Shown: positions 19,377 to 29,555, counted from the stretch's first letter. The stretch is 64,000 bases of DNA from Tenacibaculum lutimaris (GCF_003610735.1 NZ_RAQM01000012.1:47148-111147); one strand, 5' to 3'. Numbers and translations are program-made. Notes: generated by a model from the letters alone, not told the origin.

Positions 19377-22199
19377 TTGAAAGAACAAGAATACATAGAA
19401 GTTTACGGAGCAAGAGCTCACAATTTAAAGAATATAGATATTAAAATTCCTCGCGAAAAGCTGGTTGTGATTACAGGTTTAAGCGGAAGTGGAAAATCGT
19501 CACTTGCCTTTGATACTATTTATGCCGAAGGTCAACGCCGATATATTGAAACGTTTTCTGCCTATGCTCGTCAGTTTTTAGGAGGACTAGAACGTCCTGA
19601 TGTTGATAAAATAGACGGACTTTCTCCTGTAATTTCTATTGAACAAAAAACGACTAATAAAAGTCCGCGTTCTACCGTAGGTACCATTACCGAAATTTAC
19701 GATTTCTTACGTTTACTCTTTTCTCGTGCAGCAGATGCGTACTCATACAATACTGGCGAGAAAATGGTTAGCTATTCTGATGAACAAATCAAAGAATTAA
19801 TTTTAAAAGATTTTGATGGAAAGCGCATTGCTATTCTTGCCCCTTTAATCAAATCGAGAAAAGGACATTACCGTGAATTATTCGAACAAATTTCTAAACA
19901 AGGTTTTGTTCGTGTTCGTGTAGATGGTGAAATTCGTGAGATTGAAAAAGGCATGAAGCTCGATCGTTACAAAACCCACGATATAGAAGTAGTTATCGAT
20001 CGTTTAGTTGTAAATGACACCGCAGAAAAACGTTTAGAAGAAACCATAAAAACTGCTTTATACACTGGTGATAACATCTTAATGGTAATTGATGTTGATG
20101 ATGAGAAACCACGCTATTTTAGTCGTGAGCTCATGTGTCCTACTACTGGAATTGCCTATCCAAACCCTGAACCAAATACTTTTTCATTCAACTCGCCTAA
20201 AGGAGCTTGTACCCATTGTAACGGATTAGGGATTACCAACGAAATCAACCATCAAAAAGTAGTTCCAGACGATAGTATTTCAATTAAAAATGGAGGAATT
20301 GTTCCGTTAGGAGAACAAAAAAACAGTTGGATTTTTAAACAACTACAAACTATTGCTGAGCGTTACAATTTCAAATTAACTGACCCTATAAAAAACATTC
20401 CAAAAGAAGCTATGGAAGTTATTTTACATGGAGGAAAGGAAAAGTTTGAAATTCAATCAAAAGCAGCAGGAGTTACTAGAAATTACGAAATTGATTTTGA
20501 AGGAATTATCGCTTTTATTGAAAATCAATATAAAAATTCTGAAAGCACTTCTATTAAACGTTGGGCTAAAGATTTTATGGACGAAGTTACTTGCTCTGTG
20601 TGTGATGGAAAAAGATTAAAGAAAGAAGCCCTCCATTTTAAAATTACCGATAAAAATATTAGTGATTTAGCTCAGATGGATGTTTTGGAGTTAGCTAGCT
20701 GGTTTCAAAAAGTTGATAAAAAACTATCAGAAAAGCAATTAACTATTGCTTCTGAAATTTTAAAAGAAATCCGCACACGTATTCAGTTTTTATTAGATGT
20801 TGGTTTAGATTATTTGACTTTAGACAGAACCTCAAAATCACTTTCGGGCGGTGAAGCTCAACGTATTCGATTGGCTACACAAATTGGCTCTCAACTGGTT
20901 GGCGTACTCTATATTTTAGATGAGCCAAGTATTGGTTTACATCAACGTGACAATCAAAAATTAATAGACTCTTTAATTAAACTTCGTGATGTTGGTAATT
21001 CTGTTTTAGTGGTTGAGCACGATGAAGACATGATTAAAAACGCTGATTTCGTCCTAGATATTGGTCCTGGTGCTGGACGACATGGTGGTGAGATTGTGAG
21101 TGAAGGTACTTTTGAAGATTTAAAAAGTCATGATACGCTTACCGCAGATTACTTATCTAAAAGAAAAGAAATAAAGGTTCCTAACAAACGTCGTGAAGGA
21201 AACGGAAAAACAATTTCTTTAAAAGGTGCTTCTGGGAACAACTTAAAAAATGTTTCTGTTGAGTTTCCTTTAGGAAAAATGATTTGTGTAACAGGTGTTT
21301 CAGGTAGTGGAAAATCTACCTTGATTAACGAAACCCTTTACCCTATTTTAAATTCTCATATTTATCGAGCTGTAAAAAAGCCGATGCCTTACAAGAAAAT
21401 TGAAGGTTTAGAACATATTGATAAAGTAATTGACATTGACCAATCTCCTATTGGTAGAACACCACGTTCAAACCCTGCTACATACACAGGTGTTTTTAGT
21501 GAAATCCGTAGTTTATTTGCAAAAACTCCAGAAGCTTCAATTCGCGGTTATAAACCCGGTCGTTTTAGTTTTAATGTAAAAGGTGGTCGTTGTGAAACCT
21601 GCCAAGGTGGTGGAGTTCGTGTGATAGAAATGAACTTTTTACCTGATGTTCATGTAGAATGCGAAACCTGTCAAGGAAAACGTTTTAATCGAGAAACCTT
21701 AGAAATTCGTTACAAAGGAAAGTCAATTTCTGATGTATTAGACATGACTATTAACGAAGCTACCGAGTTCTTCGAACACATTCCTAAAATACATAGAAAA
21801 TTAAAAACGATCAAAGATGTTGGACTAGGATATATTACTTTAGGACAACAATCTACCACACTTTCTGGTGGTGAAGCACAACGTATTAAATTAGCTTCAG
21901 AATTATCAAAAAGAGATACCGGAAACACCTTTTATATTTTAGACGAACCAACTACTGGGTTGCATTTTGAAGACATCAGAGTACTAATGGAAGTATTAAA
22001 CAAACTAGCTAACAAAGGAAACACCGTATTAATTATTGAACACAATTTAGACGTAATTAAACTTGCCGATTATATTATTGATATTGGTATGGAAGGCGGT
22101 AAAAAAGGAGGAAAAGTACTAACTTCTGGAACTCCAGAAGAAGTTGCTAAGCATAAGACGAGTTATACTGCTAAATTTTTGAAAAAAGAACTAAACTAA
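19377..22199 (+). CDS. uvrA: excinuclease ABC subunit A
   Basis: The damage-recognition ATPase of nucleotide excision repair is complete at 940 aa. It has two ABC modules, each with a Walker A (GLSGSGKSS near residue 34; GVSGSGKST in the second half). Both signature motifs are LSGGEAQRI, and zinc-finger cysteines appear as CTHC/CSVC and CETCQGGG...CETCQGK. The likely start is a TTG giving [20 protein letters not shown]; no ATG fits the conserved N-terminus. It is transcribed from its own promoter, with the esterase gene 13 nt downstream. Confidence 0.98.
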   Translation: MKEQEYIEVYGARAHNLKNIDIKIPREKLVVITGLSGSGKSSLAFDTIYAEGQRRYIETFSAYARQFLGGLERPDVDKIDGLSPVISIEQKTTNKSPRSTVGTITEIYDFLRLLFSRAADAYSYNTGEKMVSYSDEQIKELILKDFDGKRIAILAPLIKSRKGHYRELFEQISKQGFVRVRVDGEIREIEKGMKLDRYKTHDIEVVIDRLVVNDTAEKRLEETIKTALYTGDNILMVIDVDDEKPRYFSRELMCPTTGIAYPNPEPNTFSFNSPKGACTHCNGLGITNEINHQKVVPDDSISIKNGGIVPLGEQKNSWIFKQLQTIAERYNFKLTDPIKNIPKEAMEVILHGGKEKFEIQSKAAGVTRNYEIDFEGIIAFIENQYKNSESTSIKRWAKDFMDEVTCSVCDGKRLKKEALHFKITDKNISDLAQMDVLELASWFQKVDKKLSEKQLTIASEILKEIRTRIQFLLDVGLDYLTLDRTSKSLSGGEAQRIRLATQIGSQLVGVLYILDEPSIGLHQRDNQKLIDSLIKLRDVGNSVLVVEHDEDMIKNADFVLDIGPGAGRHGGEIVSEGTFEDLKSHDTLTADYLSKRKEIKVPNKRREGNGKTISLKGASGNNLKNVSVEFPLGKMICVTGVSGSGKSTLINETLYPILNSHIYRAVKKPMPYKKIEGLEHIDKVIDIDQSPIGRTPRSNPATYTGVFSEIRSLFAKTPEASIRGYKPGRFSFNVKGGRCETCQGGGVRVIEMNFLPDVHVECETCQGKRFNRETLEIRYKGKSISDVLDMTINEATEFFEHIPKIHRKLKTIKDVGLGYITLGQQSTTLSGGEAQRIKLASELSKRDTGNTFYILDEPTTGLHFEDIRVLMEVLNKLANKGNTVLIIEHNLDVIKLADYIIDIGMEGGKKGGKVLTSGTPEEVAKHKTSYTAKFLKKELN

Positions 22200-22212
22200 A
22201 AACCTAAGAGCT

Positions 22213-23034
22213 ATGATGAAGAATTATTTTTACGTATTGTTACTTTTCATTTCAATTGCTTGTAATACAAAAAAACAAGAGATTAAAATAGAAAATGAAA
22301 AAGAGCTAATTTCTATTGGTGAAGTAGCTACCTTATACTCTTCTATTTTAAATGAAGACAGAAATTTAAACATCTACTTACCCCATGGTTATCATCCTGA
22401 TTCAACTAGGACCTATAACACTATTTATTTGCTAGACGGTTCTAAAGAAGAAGATTTTAAACACATTGCTGGACTAGTCCAATTCATGCAGTTATCAACT
22501 CAAATGGAGCCCATGATTGTTGTTGGTATTGAAAATATTGATAGAAATAGAGATTTTACACATCCAAGTAACGATAGTTTAGATATTAAAGATTTCCCGA
22601 CCCATGGTGGCTCTGAAAAATTTATCCGTTTTTTAAAAGAAGAAGTACAACCATATATCAACAAGAGCTATAAAACCAACAATCATAAAACTTTAATTGG
22701 TCAATCGTTAGGCGGATTACTAGCTACGGAAGTTTTACTAAAAAACCCAAGCATGTTTAATGATTATATCATCGTAAGTCCATCACTTTGGTGGAACGAA
22801 TACAGAATGCTTAAAAACATTGATAGTTTACTAAATAAGCAGCAGTTTTCTGATCCAACTGTATTTTTATCTGTTGGGAAAGAGCATCCTGCAATGAATG
22901 AAATAGCTGATACTTTAGCAAAAAAACTCAATAACAAAAGAGGTATCAACTGCATTTACAAACCCGACTATAATGAAGACCACGCAACTATATTGCATCC
23001 TGCTGTACATAAAGCTTTGAAAACATTATATTAA
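22213..23034 (+). CDS. lipoprotein esterase of the alpha/beta-hydrolase fold
   Basis: A 273-aa predicted lipoprotein (MMKNYFYVLLLFISIAC, with the lipobox Cys at residue 17). It belongs to the putative esterase / enterochelin-esterase-like family. The nucleophile elbow GQSLGG contains the catalytic Ser, and the C-terminal NEDHATI supplies the probable catalytic His. The substrate is unknown; relatives hydrolyse siderophore esters, acetyl-xylan or S-formylglutathione. It may be read through from uvrA, which stops 13 nt earlier. Confidence 0.8.
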   Translation: MMKNYFYVLLLFISIACNTKKQEIKIENEKELISIGEVATLYSSILNEDRNLNIYLPHGYHPDSTRTYNTIYLLDGSKEEDFKHIAGLVQFMQLSTQMEPMIVVGIENIDRNRDFTHPSNDSLDIKDFPTHGGSEKFIRFLKEEVQPYINKSYKTNNHKTLIGQSLGGLLATEVLLKNPSMFNDYIIVSPSLWWNEYRMLKNIDSLLNKQQFSDPTVFLSVGKEHPAMNEIADTLAKKLNNKRGINCIYKPDYNEDHATILHPAVHKALKTLY

Positions 23035-23193
23035 ATAGCTTAACCCTTAAAAACCACAATAAAAACATCTCAATTAAATAGTTAAAAATATTTTATTTAT
23101 ACATTTATTTTGTCTTTATAATCCTTTTTTCTAAATTTAAAAACTGTTTTTTATAAAAACAGTAATTATTGTTTCCCCCGAAACTATTTAAAT

Positions 23194-23877
23194 ATGAGAA
23201 AAGAAAAACTATCTGCTTTAATAGCGGACAACTGCCCCCTTGTATGTGAAACTTACAGGAACATTGCATCTAAAATCACCAAAAAGACTTCAAATTTCAG
23301 TTTCAACATTGACATTACTTACAATTGTAATGGTGCTTACGACATTATTAAGAGAACAATTGAAAAAGAAACTAAATTAGATTTTGTTGTTTTAGATTTA
23401 AAACTCAAACCTTCTTCAAACAGAAAAATTTTATCAGGTGAAGATTTAGGCTTCTTAATCAGAAAACTACTCCCTAACACAAAAATTATCGTAGTTACAG
23501 ACTGTAATGATAACTACAGAATTCATAATGTTATTAAAAGTCTAAACCCTGAAAGCTTTTTAACAAAAAGTGACTTGACCTCTGATGAATTTAAAAACGC
23601 CATTAAAAATGTTGCTAATAATATTCCTTATTACAGCAAAACTGTTTTAAAACTTTTAAGAAAAGAAGTTTCGAGTAGTTTTATAATCGACACTATAGAT
23701 AGACAAATTCTCTATGAACTATCTATTGGATCTAAAATGAAAGATATGCCCAATTACATACCTTTATCTGCTGCTAGCATTGAGAAACGCAAAAGACACT
23801 TAAAAAAAGTTTTCAACGTAAAAGACAAAGGAGATAGAGAATTAATTTTAGTAGCGAAAGAAAAAGGCTACATCTAA
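23194..23877 (+). CDS. orphan response regulator with a C-terminal HTH
   Basis: A 227-aa response regulator. The receiver domain has the acidic D12, the phospho-acceptor D68 (FVVLDLKL) and the conserved K125 (FLTKSD). The C-terminal part (about 165-227), with LSAASIEKRKRHLKKVF, resembles a NarL/LuxR-type helix-turn-helix. No histidine kinase gene lies next to it. It is the gene immediately upstream of the GG-peptide export locus and on the same strand, so it could control that locus; this is inferred from position only. Confidence 0.8.
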   Translation: MRKEKLSALIADNCPLVCETYRNIASKITKKTSNFSFNIDITYNCNGAYDIIKRTIEKETKLDFVVLDLKLKPSSNRKILSGEDLGFLIRKLLPNTKIIVVTDCNDNYRIHNVIKSLNPESFLTKSDLTSDEFKNAIKNVANNIPYYSKTVLKLLRKEVSSSFIIDTIDRQILYELSIGSKMKDMPNYIPLSAASIEKRKRHLKKVFNVKDKGDRELILVAKEKGYI

Positions 23878-23889
23878 GAAATCAAAAAA

Positions 23890-23912
23890 TAAGGTTTTCC
23901 CTTACTTTTTTT
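23890..23912 (+). terminator. weak terminator after the response regulator
   Basis: A 5-bp stem (TAAGG/CCTTA) with a 5-nt loop is followed by a run of seven T. The short stem makes this a modest candidate. Confidence 0.5.
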
Positions 23913-23996
23913 ATGTGTTTTTTAAAAAAAACACAATTATTAAAAGATAGATTTGGAAAAATCTAAAAATTAGCTATTCTTAAAAAACCCTTCATT

Positions 23997-25583
23997 TTGA
24001 AAGATACATTAATACCTTTAGTACAAAAGTTACTCAAAAAAAACAGAATTCCTTTTGATCGAGAAGAACTTTCCTTCCAAATTCAAAGCCACCCATCCTA
24101 TCCTAGTTTACATGCTATAACTGGAGTTCTTGATCACTTCAACATAGAAAATGTTGCGGCTGATGTTCCTGTAAATTCCGAAACATTGTTACAACTACCG
24201 GATTGCTTTATAGCTCAAATAAACAGCGACTATGGTCAAGAATTAATTGTTCTTGAGAGAAAACAACTGGATTACATAATCTATAACTCTGAGAACAAAA
24301 AAACTAAACTTTCAGAAAATGAATTCCTCGATAAATTTACAGGAATTATTGTAGCTGTTGAACAAACAAAAAACGCTGAAGTTCCTAAAGAAAATTCTAA
24401 CTTCTTGAAAACTGTAAGTCTTATCACTCTTAGTTTTTTAGTACTATTTTCTTTCTACAAAAGCTCTGTTTCCTTGTATAATATAGTTTATTTCTCTCTT
24501 TCAATTTTAGGTGTTATTATAAGTGTAGCTATAATGAAACAAGAACTCGGTTTAAAATCTTCTATTGGTGATACTTTCTGTTCTGGAACAGATGAAAAGA
24601 AAGATTGTGATGCCATTTTAACTTCTAAGGGAGCAGAGATTGTTAAAGGTTACAAACTCAGTGATTTTAGTATTCTTTATTTTTCTGGCTTATCTATTCT
24701 TACTTTAATTCAAATATCAAATCCTATTTTATCATATACGATAAGTTTATTAGCAATACCAGTAACTATTTACTCTTTGTACTATCAATATGTAGTTGTA
24801 AAAAAATGGTGTCTTTTGTGTTTAAGTATTGTTGGTGTTTTATGGATTCAAGCACTTACCCCAATATTAACCAATAATTATATTGACACTTTTATTGTTA
24901 ACGATTTTATTTCTTTAGGAATAATTGCTTTCTCATCTCTTATAGCATGGAGTTATTTAAAACCACTAATAACAAATGTACACACTTTGAAAAAGGAAAA
25001 AGTTGAAAGTGTAAAATTTAAAAGAAACTTTACTCTTTTTGAAAGTCTTCTTCAAAAGTCTCCTCAACTTAACACACATATAGAAAATTCAAAAGAAATT
25101 ACATTTGGAAACCATAATTCTTCTTTAGAAATAGTAATAGTTACTAATCCATTCTGCGGCCATTGTAAACCTGTTCATACTCATGTTGATGAAATTCTAA
25201 AAAAGTTCAACAATAATGTTAAGATTAAAATTCGCTTTAATATTAATCCGAGTGATCAAAATAGTGATGTTGTAAAAATAACCAGTAGACTTTTAGAAAT
25301 TTACGAATCTAAAGGAGAAAAGGAATGTTTATCTGCTATGGATGACATTTATGGAGGCGAAAAACCAAATACTTGGTTAAAAAAATGGGGAGAATGTAAG
25401 CATAATGAGCTTTATATACCTGAATTAGAAAGGGAAAATAATTGGTGTAAAGAAAACAACATCAACTTTACCCCTGAAATTTTAATCAATGGAAGATCTT
25501 TTCCAAAAGAATACAACAGAACTGACTTAATTTTCTTTATTGAAGATTTAGAAGAAACTACCAAAATTTTATCAGTGGTGTAA
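23997..25583 (+). CDS. C39-like / VKOR / thioredoxin three-domain disulfide-forming protein
   Basis: A 528-aa membrane protein with three parts. Residues 1-120 resemble the C39 peptidase fold but have no catalytic Cys near the N-terminus and no matching His, so this domain should be an inactive peptide-binding one. Residues about 135-320 form a multi-span VKOR domain with loop cysteines C195 and C204 and the active pair C272/C275 (WCLLC). Residues about 365-528 form a DsbA/thioredoxin domain with C387-G-H-C390 and cis-Pro P493. VKOR passes electrons from thiols to quinone, so the protein should oxidise cysteines in exported peptides. The start is a TTG. It opens the GG-peptide locus and ends at a terminator. 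Confidence 0.85.
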   Translation: MKDTLIPLVQKLLKKNRIPFDREELSFQIQSHPSYPSLHAITGVLDHFNIENVAADVPVNSETLLQLPDCFIAQINSDYGQELIVLERKQLDYIIYNSENKKTKLSENEFLDKFTGIIVAVEQTKNAEVPKENSNFLKTVSLITLSFLVLFSFYKSSVSLYNIVYFSLSILGVIISVAIMKQELGLKSSIGDTFCSGTDEKKDCDAILTSKGAEIVKGYKLSDFSILYFSGLSILTLIQISNPILSYTISLLAIPVTIYSLYYQYVVVKKWCLLCLSIVGVLWIQALTPILTNNYIDTFIVNDFISLGIIAFSSLIAWSYLKPLITNVHTLKKEKVESVKFKRNFTLFESLLQKSPQLNTHIENSKEITFGNHNSSLEIVIVTNPFCGHCKPVHTHVDEILKKFNNNVKIKIRFNINPSDQNSDVVKITSRLLEIYESKGEKECLSAMDDIYGGEKPNTWLKKWGECKHNELYIPELERENNWCKENNINFTPEILINGRSFPKEYNRTDLIFFIEDLEETTKILSVV

Positions 25584-25605
25584 ATTATACACTTTATACA
25601 AAAAA

Positions 25606-25627
25606 CAAAGCCCAATTAAGGGCTTTG
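25606..25627 (+). terminator. terminator after the VKOR fusion gene
   Basis: An 8-bp stem CAAAGCCC/GGGCTTTG with a 6-nt loop, followed by CATTTT. It lies 23 nt after the stop and just before the first pseudoknot element, so the peptide genes downstream may start a new transcript. Confidence 0.75.
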
Positions 25628-25641
25628 CATTTTGAACAAAA

Positions 25642-25690
25642 TTCTCTCGCGAAGAATAGACACATTGGTGAGTGTCTTTAAATGTTCGCC
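25642..25690 (+). promoter_or_regulatory. pseudoknot RNA element, copy 1
   Basis: The element opens with TTCTCTCGCGAAGAATA. P1 is GACAC (25659-25663) with GTGTC (25672-25676). P2 is GGTGA (25667-25671) with TCGCC (25686-25690). P2 differs on both sides from the CCTTGA/TCAAGG of the other four copies yet still pairs (one U-G), which supports RNA structure. The ATG of peptide gene 1 is 26 nt downstream. Confidence 0.75.
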
Positions 25691-25716
25691 GCAAAAGTAA
25701 TCTTAATATTTTAATT

Positions 25717-25911
25717 ATGAAAAAACAAATTTTAAACCTAGGTAAAGCTTTAAATAAAGTAGATCAGAAAGCAATTAATGGAGGGTATATTGAAGGACCT
25801 TGTAGAGCAGGAACAGACATGGATAAAAACTGTTTATGTACTAATGGAGGTCAATGTTCTTCTGGTACTTGTAAAAAAGGCATGGGACAGATATATGGAA
25901 ACTGTGCTTAA
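25717..25911 (+). CDS. GG-leader cysteine-rich peptide precursor 1
   Basis: A 64-aa precursor. The leader MKKQILNLGKALNK...INGG (23 residues) ends in a double glycine for cleavage by a C39 peptidase. The core has 6 Cys (start YIEGPCRAG; then NCLC, GGQC, GTC, GNC) and many Gly. I chose the ATG at 25717 because the same leader opens all seven precursors; an in-frame upstream start would run through the RNA element. The cargo of this locus is otherwise unknown. It could be a bacteriocin, a signal or another secreted small protein. Confidence 0.85.
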   Translation: MKKQILNLGKALNKVDQKAINGGYIEGPCRAGTDMDKNCLCTNGGQCSSGTCKKGMGQIYGNCA

Positions 25912-25929
25912 CCCATGAAAAATTATGGT

Positions 25930-25954
25930 AAGGGAGGTCTCATATACCTCCCTT
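25930..25954 (+). terminator. hairpin after peptide gene 1
   Basis: A 9-bp stem AAGGGAGGT/ACCTCCCTT with a 7-nt loop lies 18 nt after the peptide stop and 18 nt before the next gene. There is no long T-run, so it probably acts as a partial terminator or a 3'-end stabiliser that makes the peptide mRNA more abundant than the downstream genes. Confidence 0.6.
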
Positions 25955-25972
25955 TATAAACATTAAGATGAT

Positions 25973-27040
25973 ATGAAAATAAAAGTACTTATCTTGTTAT
26001 TAATTTGTACTAGCTGTTTTAAAAAAAATGGCTATATAATAAAAGGAAAGATTAAAAACCTAAAAGACAGTACAAAAGTATTTCTTTTTGATTACAAAGA
26101 GTTAAAAGTTCTTGACAGTTGCTTTAGTTTAAATGAAGAATTTAAATTTATAGGTAAAACTAAAGAACCTTTACTTTCTGGAGTTTCATTTATGATAGCT
26201 AAAAATAATTTTAATATAGATTTTTGGTTAGAAAACGACAATATAATTATTACTAAAAACAACAAAAAAGAGCTTAACAATTCTATTTTTAAAGTTACAG
26301 GAGGAGAGCTGAATAAAATTTCAAACCTTTTTAAAGAATCTTTAAAAGATCATAAAAAAAATAAAACAGAAGCTTATCTTAGATTTAAGAAAAAAGAAAT
26401 AAATAGAGAAGAATACGATAAAATTATAGACAAGTTTAATATAGCTGCATTAAATTTCTTTAATAAATATCCTAATAATTATTTTTCAATCTCAGAAGTA
26501 ATATCAAACAAAATTTATTATTCTAAAAAAGAGCTATCTAGCTTTTATAATCTCTTGAATAATCAGTTAAAAAAAACAGAAAAAGGAATATTATTAGAAA
26601 AGTATATAAAAACAAAAAAAATCATTTTAGGAGATAAAATTATAAACATTGAAGCTTCAGATATAAAAGGAAACAAGGTTAATTTATCACAGATTAAAGA
26701 TTCCATTATTTTATTAAATTTTTGGGCTAGTTGGTGTCCCCCTTGTATTGAAAAAATAAAAAATGAATTTCCTTCTATCCAACAAAAACACCCTAACATT
26801 AAATTAGTTAGTTTCTCATTTGATTTAGATAAAAAAATGTGGAAAAAGAAAAGCGAAGACCTTAAAATTGATTGGGTTAACTTATCAAACTTTAAAAAAA
26901 TAGGAGAAAGTATCACTGCTATTAATTATAATATTGAAGAAATTCCTACAACTTTTTTAATCAAACACGGTAAAATTAAAAAGATAATAAAATATAATGA
27001 TGATTTGTTATCTGAAATCGAATTGGGTATAAAAAATTAG
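25973..27040 (+). CDS. TlpA-type thioredoxin lipoprotein 1
   Basis: A 355-aa protein with an N-terminal signal and probable lipid-attached Cys15 (LLLICTSC). The N-terminal beta-rich half resembles the DUF4369 domain found in flavobacterial TlpA proteins. A C-terminal thioredoxin domain carries WCPPC (C255/C258) and a later EEIPTTFL with the cis-Pro. It should act as a periplasmic or outer-surface thiol-disulfide oxidoreductase. It lies between peptide gene 1 and the ABC exporter (stop 3 nt before the exporter start), so a role in folding or proofreading disulfides of the exported peptides is likely. A second family member is at 29608 and a relic at 33006. Confidence 0.85.
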   Translation: MKIKVLILLLICTSCFKKNGYIIKGKIKNLKDSTKVFLFDYKELKVLDSCFSLNEEFKFIGKTKEPLLSGVSFMIAKNNFNIDFWLENDNIIITKNNKKELNNSIFKVTGGELNKISNLFKESLKDHKKNKTEAYLRFKKKEINREEYDKIIDKFNIAALNFFNKYPNNYFSISEVISNKIYYSKKELSSFYNLLNNQLKKTEKGILLEKYIKTKKIILGDKIINIEASDIKGNKVNLSQIKDSIILLNFWASWCPPCIEKIKNEFPSIQQKHPNIKLVSFSFDLDKKMWKKKSEDLKIDWVNLSNFKKIGESITAINYNIEEIPTTFLIKHGKIKKIIKYNDDLLSEIELGIKN

Positions 27041-27043
27041 AAT

Positions 27044-29230
27044 TTGAAAAAATTTCCAAACTATAAACAGACAGAAGCCAAAGATTGCGGACCAACGTGT
27101 ATCAAAATCATAGCCAAACACTATGGTAAAACCATTAACACACAGCAACTACGTAGTCTCAGTGAAACTACTCGAGAAGGCAGTAGCTTACTTGGTTTAA
27201 GTGAAGCTGTAGAGTCTATAGGCTTTAAGTCTTTAGGTATAAAATTAGCTTATAACAAATTAAAAGAAGCTCCATTGCCTTGTATCATTCACTGGAATAA
27301 AAACCACTATGTAGTTCTTTATAAAATTAAAAAGAACATTGTTTATATTTCTGATCCCGCTCATGGATTAATTACTTTTACAAAAGAAGAATTTATTCAA
27401 CATTGGATTGGAAATAACGCAGATGAAAATACAGAAGAAGGAATTGCTTTATTAGTTGAACCCACACCTAAATTTTATCAAGAAGAGTTTGAAGAAGATG
27501 AAAAATTTGGATTCTCATTTATTTTTAAATACTTATACAAATACAAGAAGTTCATAGTTCAATTAATAATAGGACTTCTTGCTGGTAGTTTACTTCAACT
27601 AATTTTACCCTTTTTAACTCAAAGTGTAGTTGACGTAGGTATCAAAAACCAAGATTTAAATTTTGTATACCTTATCTTATTTGCACAACTGTTCCTTTTT
27701 ATAGGAAAAGCTTCACTAGAAATTATTCGAAGTTGGATTCTACTACATCTTAGTACTAGAATCAACATATCTTTAATTTCAGACTTTTTTATCAAACTAA
27801 TGAAACTACCTATCTCCTATTTCGATGTAAGAATGACAGGAGATTTATTACAAAGAATCAACGATCATAAACGTATTGAAAGAATTTTAACTACCTCATC
27901 TTTAACTGTACTTTTTTCATTTTTCAACCTTATAATTTTTAGTTTGGTTTTAGGGTATTATAGTTTACAAATTTTTGGGGTTTTTGTACTAGGAAGTGTT
28001 CTATATTTTGGGTGGGTATTATTCTTTTTCAAGAAAAGAAAAGAACTTGATTACAAACGTTTTTCTCAAGTAAGTCAAGAACAGAGTAAGGTCATTGAAC
28101 TTATTAATGGGATGCAAGAAATAAAGCTTCATAATGCTGAAAGACGTATGCGCTGGAACTGGGAATATGTGCAAGCTCGTTTATTTAAAGTAGCTACAAA
28201 AAGTCTTGCTTTAGAACAAACACAAAGTGTAGGTTCAAATTTCATCAATGAGCTTAAAAATATGTTCATTACCATACTTTCTGCAAAACTAGTAATAGAT
28301 GGACAAATCACATTAGGTATGATGATGGCTATTAGCTATATCGTAGGGCAGTTAAACGGTCCAATTACTCAATTAATTAATTTTATGAGAGACATACAAG
28401 ATGCCCAAATATCTTTAGATAGACTAGGTGAAATCCACAACATGGAAGATGAAGAAAAACCTAGTGATGAAAAAGTGACAGTTATACCTGAAAATGCATC
28501 TATAAAATTAAATAACATTTCATTCAGATATACAGGTGGCTTAGAACCTGTTTTAAAGAACCTATCTCTTGAAATCCCTGCAAATAAAACAACTGCTATT
28601 GTTGGTGTTAGTGGAAGTGGAAAAACCACCTTAATGAAGTTACTCCTTGGTTTTTACCAAGTAGATAAAGGAGATATTTCAATCAATAATTTCAACTTAA
28701 AAAATGTCTCTCAAAAAGAATGGAGAAGAAATTGTGGAGTTGTAATGCAAGAAGGTTACATCTTTAATGATTCCATAGCTAAAAACATAGCTGTAGGGGA
28801 AGATTATGTCGATAAAGAAAAATTAGCTCATGCAATCGATGTAGCAAACATTGGTGATTATATTGAAGGCTTGCCTTTAGGCTACAATACAAAAATTGGT
28901 AGTGAAGGTAACGGATTGAGTACAGGTCAAAAACAACGATTACTGATTGCTAGATCTGTCTATAAAAACCCTAAATTTTTATTCTTTGATGAAGCTACTA
29001 GTGCATTAGACGCCAATAACGAAAAGGTTATTATGGAAAAACTTAATGAGTTTTTTGCTAACAAAACTGCTGTTGTTATTGCTCATAGGTTAAGTACTGT
29101 AAAAAATGCACATCAAATAGTTGTACTTGAAAAAGGAAAAATTATTGAAAAAGGAAACCACGAAGAGTTAATCAAATTAAAAGGAAGTTACTACCATCTA
29201 GTTAAAAACCAACTAGACTTAGGTAAATAA
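27044..29230 (+). CDS. peptidase-containing ABC transporter (C39, PCAT) for GG peptides
   Basis: A 728-aa exporter that cleaves GG leaders and moves the core across the inner membrane. The N-terminal C39 peptidase domain (about 1-135) has catalytic C15 (KDCGPTC), H88 (NHYVVLY) and D104 (SDPAHG). A transmembrane domain follows at about 160-450. The C-terminal ATPase has Walker A GVSGSGKTT, the variant signature LSTGQKQR and Walker B FLFFDEATSALD. The start is a TTG 3 nt after the preceding gene. With the HlyD adaptor at 31367 it forms two parts of a type I system. No outer-membrane TolC gene is in the window, so a TolC encoded elsewhere is probably used. Confidence 0.95.
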   Translation: MKKFPNYKQTEAKDCGPTCIKIIAKHYGKTINTQQLRSLSETTREGSSLLGLSEAVESIGFKSLGIKLAYNKLKEAPLPCIIHWNKNHYVVLYKIKKNIVYISDPAHGLITFTKEEFIQHWIGNNADENTEEGIALLVEPTPKFYQEEFEEDEKFGFSFIFKYLYKYKKFIVQLIIGLLAGSLLQLILPFLTQSVVDVGIKNQDLNFVYLILFAQLFLFIGKASLEIIRSWILLHLSTRINISLISDFFIKLMKLPISYFDVRMTGDLLQRINDHKRIERILTTSSLTVLFSFFNLIIFSLVLGYYSLQIFGVFVLGSVLYFGWVLFFFKKRKELDYKRFSQVSQEQSKVIELINGMQEIKLHNAERRMRWNWEYVQARLFKVATKSLALEQTQSVGSNFINELKNMFITILSAKLVIDGQITLGMMMAISYIVGQLNGPITQLINFMRDIQDAQISLDRLGEIHNMEDEEKPSDEKVTVIPENASIKLNNISFRYTGGLEPVLKNLSLEIPANKTTAIVGVSGSGKTTLMKLLLGFYQVDKGDISINNFNLKNVSQKEWRRNCGVVMQEGYIFNDSIAKNIAVGEDYVDKEKLAHAIDVANIGDYIEGLPLGYNTKIGSEGNGLSTGQKQRLLIARSVYKNPKFLFFDEATSALDANNEKVIMEKLNEFFANKTAVVIAHRLSTVKNAHQIVVLEKGKIIEKGNHEELIKLKGSYYHLVKNQLDLGK

Positions 29231-29235
29231 AAATA

Positions 29236-29287
29236 TTCTCTCGCGAAGAATAGACACAAACCTTGAGTGTCTTTAAACTGTTCAAGG
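29236..29287 (+). promoter_or_regulatory. pseudoknot RNA element, copy 2
   Basis: Starts 6 nt after the ABC transporter stop. P1 is GACAC (29253-29257) with GTGTC (29267-29271). P2 is CCTTGA (29261-29266) with TCAAGG (29282-29287), and the linker begins TTTAAA. The peptide 2 ATG is 28 nt downstream. Confidence 0.8.
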
Positions 29288-29315
29288 ATTTTATCAAATT
29301 TTAAATATTTTAATT

Positions 29316-29546
29316 ATGAAAAAATCAATTTTAAACCTAGGTAAAGCTTTAAACAAAACTGAACAACAGTTAATTAATGGTGGAGAAGGTACATGTTGTA
29401 ACACCATAACATATGAAGATGGGTATCAATATAGATCTTGTGGAAAAACAAAGGCGCAAGCTCTAGAACTTTTAGGTGATAGTTATGATAACTTAGGAGG
29501 TAGTGGACCAGCTACAGTTACACATTGGTGCTGTAGTAGTTGTTAA
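29316..29546 (+). CDS. GG-leader cysteine-rich peptide precursor 2
   Basis: A 76-aa precursor with leader MKKSILNLGKALNK...INGG and a 53-residue core. The core holds 6 Cys arranged as CC near the start, one after YRSC, and WCCSSC at the C-terminus. It is the longest core of the set and the only one ending in a Cys. The terminal CC pairs suggest two ends tied by disulfides. It sits between RNA element copy 2 and a hairpin and is followed by thioredoxin lipoprotein 2. Function unknown. Confidence 0.85.
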   Translation: MKKSILNLGKALNKTEQQLINGGEGTCCNTITYEDGYQYRSCGKTKAQALELLGDSYDNLGGSGPATVTHWCCSSC

Positions 29547-29555
29547 TTTAAACTA

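Noticed and set aside
25642..25690. A known riboswitch class (preQ1 or SAM-II, which are also H-type pseudoknots) or a pistol ribozyme
   Set aside because: The topology is similar but none of the conserved ligand-binding or catalytic sequence of those classes is present, and the genes downstream are peptide precursors, not metabolic genes.
25672..25716. A longer start for peptide 1 (15 extra residues upstream of MKKQIL), and a similar extension for peptide 3
   Set aside because: The extra codons run through the RNA element and break the uniform leader seen in the other precursors.
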